Source: Bacteroidales bacterium
GTDB lineage: Bacteria > Bacteroidota > Bacteroidia > Bacteroidales > UBA932
DNA length: 8,178 nucleotides
Direction: 5' to 3'
NCBI GenBank assembly: GCA_009774765.1
Contig: VSOK01000071.1
Location: forward strand, 1 to 8,178
Positions 6,470 to 8,178 of the stretch are shown here, one piece after another. Each line of letters starts with the position of its first letter. Position 1 is the first letter of the stretch. Made by a program: the position numbers and the translations under genes. The notes below the pieces were generated by a model, which saw only the letters and a program-made list of their open reading frames with translations, made no database searches and was not told the origin of the DNA.

Positions 6470-7111
6470 ATGAAAGATAATGTGTTTTTTGTGAGCGGTA
6501 TCGACACGAATGTCGGCAAAAGCTATGCTACCGGCTATATCGCGGCGCAATGGAACAGGGAAGGAATAAGGACCATTACCCAGAAACTTATACAGACAGG
6601 GAATGAAGGGGTGTCGGAGGATATTGAACTCCACCGGAGGATTATGGGATGCGGACTGCTTGAAGAAGACAGGTCAGGACTTACTATGCCGGAGATTTTC
6701 ACTTATCCGTGTTCTCCGCATCTTGCATCGGAAATAGACGGAAGAGATATTGATTTCCATAAGATAAGGACTGCGACGGAAACTTTGTCGGAGAATTATG
6801 ATGCGGTTCTTCTTGAGGGTGCCGGAGGGCTTATGGTGCCTCTGACAAGGGATATGCTGACAATAGACTATGTCAGTGAGATGAACTATCCTCTGATTCT
6901 CGTGACTTCAGGCAGGCTTGGAAGCATCAATCATACATTGTTGAGCCTTGAAGCGGTGAAATCTCGTGGTATTTCTCTTAAAATGTTGGTTTTCAATGGA
7001 TATCCGAAAGAAAAAGACTCCGTTATATCTGATGATACGGAAAAATATATAAAAGATTATCTTCTGAATGAGTTTTCTGGCGCGGAATATGTCTACTTGC
7101 CGCAACTGTAG
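6470..7111 (+). CDS. bioD: Dethiobiotin synthetase BioD
   Basis: BioD closes the ureido ring of dethiobiotin from DAPA, CO2 and ATP. The 213-residue product has the P-loop-like GIDTNVGKSY (10-19, Lys17), a second catalytic lysine in QKLIQTG (Lys39; E. coli Lys37), SEDIELHR (49-56), and EGAGGLMVPL (116-125). Relative to E. coli GTDTEVGKT, the Glu of the P-loop is Asn here. The QKLIQTGN segment and the overall form are what I expect of Bacteroidetes BioD, where Leu or Phe stands in place of Pro. The length is near the usual 210-230 residues. It completes the operon; the next gene starts 32 bases later with no strong terminator between. Confidence 0.94.
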   Translation: MKDNVFFVSGIDTNVGKSYATGYIAAQWNREGIRTITQKLIQTGNEGVSEDIELHRRIMGCGLLEEDRSGLTMPEIFTYPCSPHLASEIDGRDIDFHKIRTATETLSENYDAVLLEGAGGLMVPLTRDMLTIDYVSEMNYPLILVTSGRLGSINHTLLSLEAVKSRGISLKMLVFNGYPKEKDSVISDDTEKYIKDYLLNEFSGAEYVYLPQL

Positions 7112-7143
7112 TTAGTTTTAATATTTTGTTAAAATTTTGTGTT

Positions 7144-7869
7144 ATGAAAAGAAATTGTTTAAAGTTAATTGCAGTGGTTGCGGCAGCTGTGTTTGCCGGC
7201 ACGGCTGCGTGGGCACAGACTGGAATTCACGCCGGTTATATGAATTCCGTGAACAGTATCAAGATGAACAGTGAAAAGTCCAAGCTGACAACCAACGGTT
7301 TTTATGTCGGTGTGGACCAGGATATCCATCTTGTGGCAGGTCTTTCTATCCAGCCGGGACTCTATTATTCCTACCTTGTGGACAAGACAGACAAATCAAC
7401 TAAGGAAATCGGGAATCTCAAGGTGACAAGCTACTATGAGGACCACCATCTCAATGTCCCTGTTCATTTGAAATACGGGTTCGATGTACTTCCTGATATG
7501 TTGAAGATCTATGTCTTTGCCGGACCTACGTTTGATGTGGGACTTCTTGCCCGTCAGAAGTATAATGTTTCCGGATCATTGCTCGGAAAAGATATTGACG
7601 GCAAGTTGACGTATAATTATTATACCGGAAAAGTCAGGACAAACCTGGATGACGATGCACAGAATTCCATTAATCCTGCCGACCAGGAAAGCCGTTATTC
7701 AAGATTTGATCTTCTTCTTGGAGGAGGTGTGGGTGTAGAAGCCCTTGGATTTCTTGACGTGAAGGTTGGATACGACTATGGAGTTGTAAACAAGCTGAAA
7801 GGTGATGCGGCAAAGGCCGGAAGCGTCAACCGCGGACAGTTTTATGCCGGAATCGGTATAAGGTTTTAA
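7144..7869 (+). CDS. Outer-membrane beta-barrel protein (porin-like, OMP_b-brl family)
   Basis: The 241-residue product starts with a clear Sec signal peptide: a basic MKRNCLK, a hydrophobic stretch (residues 8-21) and an AWA-Q cleavage site after residue 24. The mature part consists of alternating aromatic and polar strands such as GIHAGY, GFYVGVDQDI, LSIQPGLYYSYL, HLNVPVHLKYGF, IYVFAGPTFDVGLL and FDLLLGGGVGVEALG. It ends in a C-terminal Phe (GQFYAGIGIRF), the usual barrel-assembly signal. This is the pattern of the small 8-10 stranded Bacteroidetes barrels (PF13568/PF13505 type). Specific cargo or function cannot be assigned. The frame is open from a TTG at 7126, but the ATG at 7144 begins the signal peptide. 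It lies 32 bases after bioD; it may be co-transcribed with the bio genes or have its own weak promoter. Confidence 0.85.
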   Translation: MKRNCLKLIAVVAAAVFAGTAAWAQTGIHAGYMNSVNSIKMNSEKSKLTTNGFYVGVDQDIHLVAGLSIQPGLYYSYLVDKTDKSTKEIGNLKVTSYYEDHHLNVPVHLKYGFDVLPDMLKIYVFAGPTFDVGLLARQKYNVSGSLLGKDIDGKLTYNYYTGKVRTNLDDDAQNSINPADQESRYSRFDLLLGGGVGVEALGFLDVKVGYDYGVVNKLKGDAAKAGSVNRGQFYAGIGIRF

Positions 7870-7876
7870 AGAAAAA

Positions 7877-7907
7877 TTTGCGGATTGCAAAAAGTTGCTT
7901 ATATTTG
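7877..7907 (+). promoter_or_regulatory. Bacteroidetes-type promoter of tRNA-Ala
   Basis: TTTG at 7877-7880 and TATATTTG at 7900-7907 are separated by 19 bases, exactly the TTTG-N19-TAnnTTTG arrangement of the Bacteroidetes housekeeping sigma factor. Transcription would begin close to 7914, about five bases before the mature tRNA. Confidence 0.8.
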
Positions 7908-7916
7908 CATCCGCAA
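7878..7916. repeat. Inverted repeat overlapping the tRNA promoter
   Basis: TTGCGGATTGCAA (7878-7890) is the reverse complement of TTGCATCCGCAA (7905-7916) apart from one extra T in the left arm, with a 14-base centre. The arms include parts of the -33 and -7 promoter boxes. No T-run follows, so it is not a standard terminator for the upstream barrel gene. Confidence 0.75.
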
Positions 7917-7918
7917 TC

Positions 7919-7992
7919 GGGGGTATAGCTCAGTTGGCTAGAGCATCTGCTTTGCAAGCAGAGGGTCGTCGGTTCGACTCCGACTATCTCCA
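7919..7992 (+). tRNA. tRNA-Ala (anticodon TGC)
   Basis: All arms fold: acceptor GGGGGTA with TATCTCC, D stem GCTC/GAGC with loop AGTTGGCTA, anticodon stem TCTGC/GCAGA with loop TTTGCAA, variable GGGTC, and T stem GTCGG/CCGAC with loop TTCGACT. The third acceptor pair is G-T, the G3-U70 identity element of alanine tRNA. The discriminator is A7992. The CCA end is not encoded (CAA follows) and must be added after transcription. The gene has its own upstream promoter and a terminator 8 bases downstream. tRNA-Ala(TGC) is often found inside rRNA operons, but this copy stands alone. Confidence 0.97.
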
Positions 7993-8000
7993 CAATCAGG

Positions 8001-8034
8001 AAACGCTGTTACATAATCGTAACAGCGTTTTTTT
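8001..8034 (+). terminator. Rho-independent terminator after tRNA-Ala
   Basis: AAACGCTGTTAC (8001-8012) pairs perfectly with GTAACAGCGTTT (8019-8030) around a 6-base loop, with T residues through 8034. It ends the tRNA transcript and is also the first strong terminator downstream of bioB, so it could end any read-through from the bio genes and the barrel gene. Confidence 0.93.
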
Positions 8035-8093
8035 ATTGGTCACTGCACTGTAAAAAAATTGATGATTATTAGGTGAAAAAATCTGGAGAATTG

Positions 8094-8101
8094 TACCTTT
8101 G
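8094..8101 (+). promoter_or_regulatory. Possible promoter -7 box for a gene beyond the window
   Basis: TACCTTTG fits TAnnTTTG in the AT-rich end of the window. No clear TTTG lies 19-21 bases upstream. The last bases contain an ATG at 8174 followed by only two bases, so whether a gene begins there cannot be judged. Nothing else is recognised between 8035 and 8178. Confidence 0.35.
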
Positions 8102-8178
8102 TGGGTATAATTGCCAAAAGTGGTTGGTAAAATCGTTGTATCTTGTTAATATCCTGCGACATATAGAAATTAGATGAA

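Noticed and set aside
7116..7138. AT-rich hairpin followed by TTTT after bioD as a terminator
   Set aside because: The 6-pair stem consists only of A-T pairs with a 7-base loop and is too weak to be called a terminator.
7126..7143. TTG start for the barrel protein
   Set aside because: The ATG at 7144 starts a standard signal peptide (MKRNCLK...), and the TTG would place extra residues in front of it.

Overview
The window reads as a Bacteroidales (Bacteroidota) chromosome segment. Evidence: several TAnnTTTG promoter -7 boxes of the Bacteroidetes type, one with a correctly spaced TTTG upstream element; few Shine-Dalgarno sequences; a BioD with the Bacteroidetes-style QKLIQTGN segment; a tRNA gene without an encoded CCA end; and a small outer-membrane beta-barrel protein of the OMP_b-brl type. 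I cannot name the genus.

Layout. Positions 1-30 are the 3' tail of a 5S rRNA gene, followed by a strong rho-independent terminator (41-78) that ends an rRNA operon. A GC-rich, repetitive, apparently non-coding spacer (79-300) separates it from a secreted alpha/beta-hydrolase (322-1191). After that comes a short gap with a TAnnTTTG box, a small unrecognised ORF (1242 or 1272 to 1577), and an excellent intrinsic terminator (1586-1617) whose T-run ends only 10 bases before the bioB start codon. From 1628 to 7111 six genes run without real gaps: bioB, bioA, bioF, bioG, bioC, bioD. A 241-residue outer-membrane beta-barrel protein follows after 32 bases (7144-7869). A tRNA-Ala(TGC) gene with its own promoter and terminator (7877-8034) comes next. 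The last 144 bases hold only a possible promoter for a gene beyond the window.

How the genes work together. BioC methylates malonyl-ACP so that fatty acid synthesis can build pimeloyl-ACP methyl ester. BioG removes the methyl group. BioF, BioA, BioD and BioB then convert pimeloyl-ACP to KAPA, DAPA, dethiobiotin and biotin. This is a complete BioC-BioG type biotin pathway in one tight operon. No BioH, BioW, BioI or BioZ is seen or needed.

The most interesting point is the bio leader. A terminator just before bioB, with no room for a promoter after it, suggests that transcription must read through it. Together with the small ORF ending 8 bases before the hairpin, this looks like a possible translation-linked attenuator of biotin synthesis. 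The second point is a BioB that lacks one classical [2Fe-2S] cysteine ligand, as expected for an anaerobe-type enzyme.
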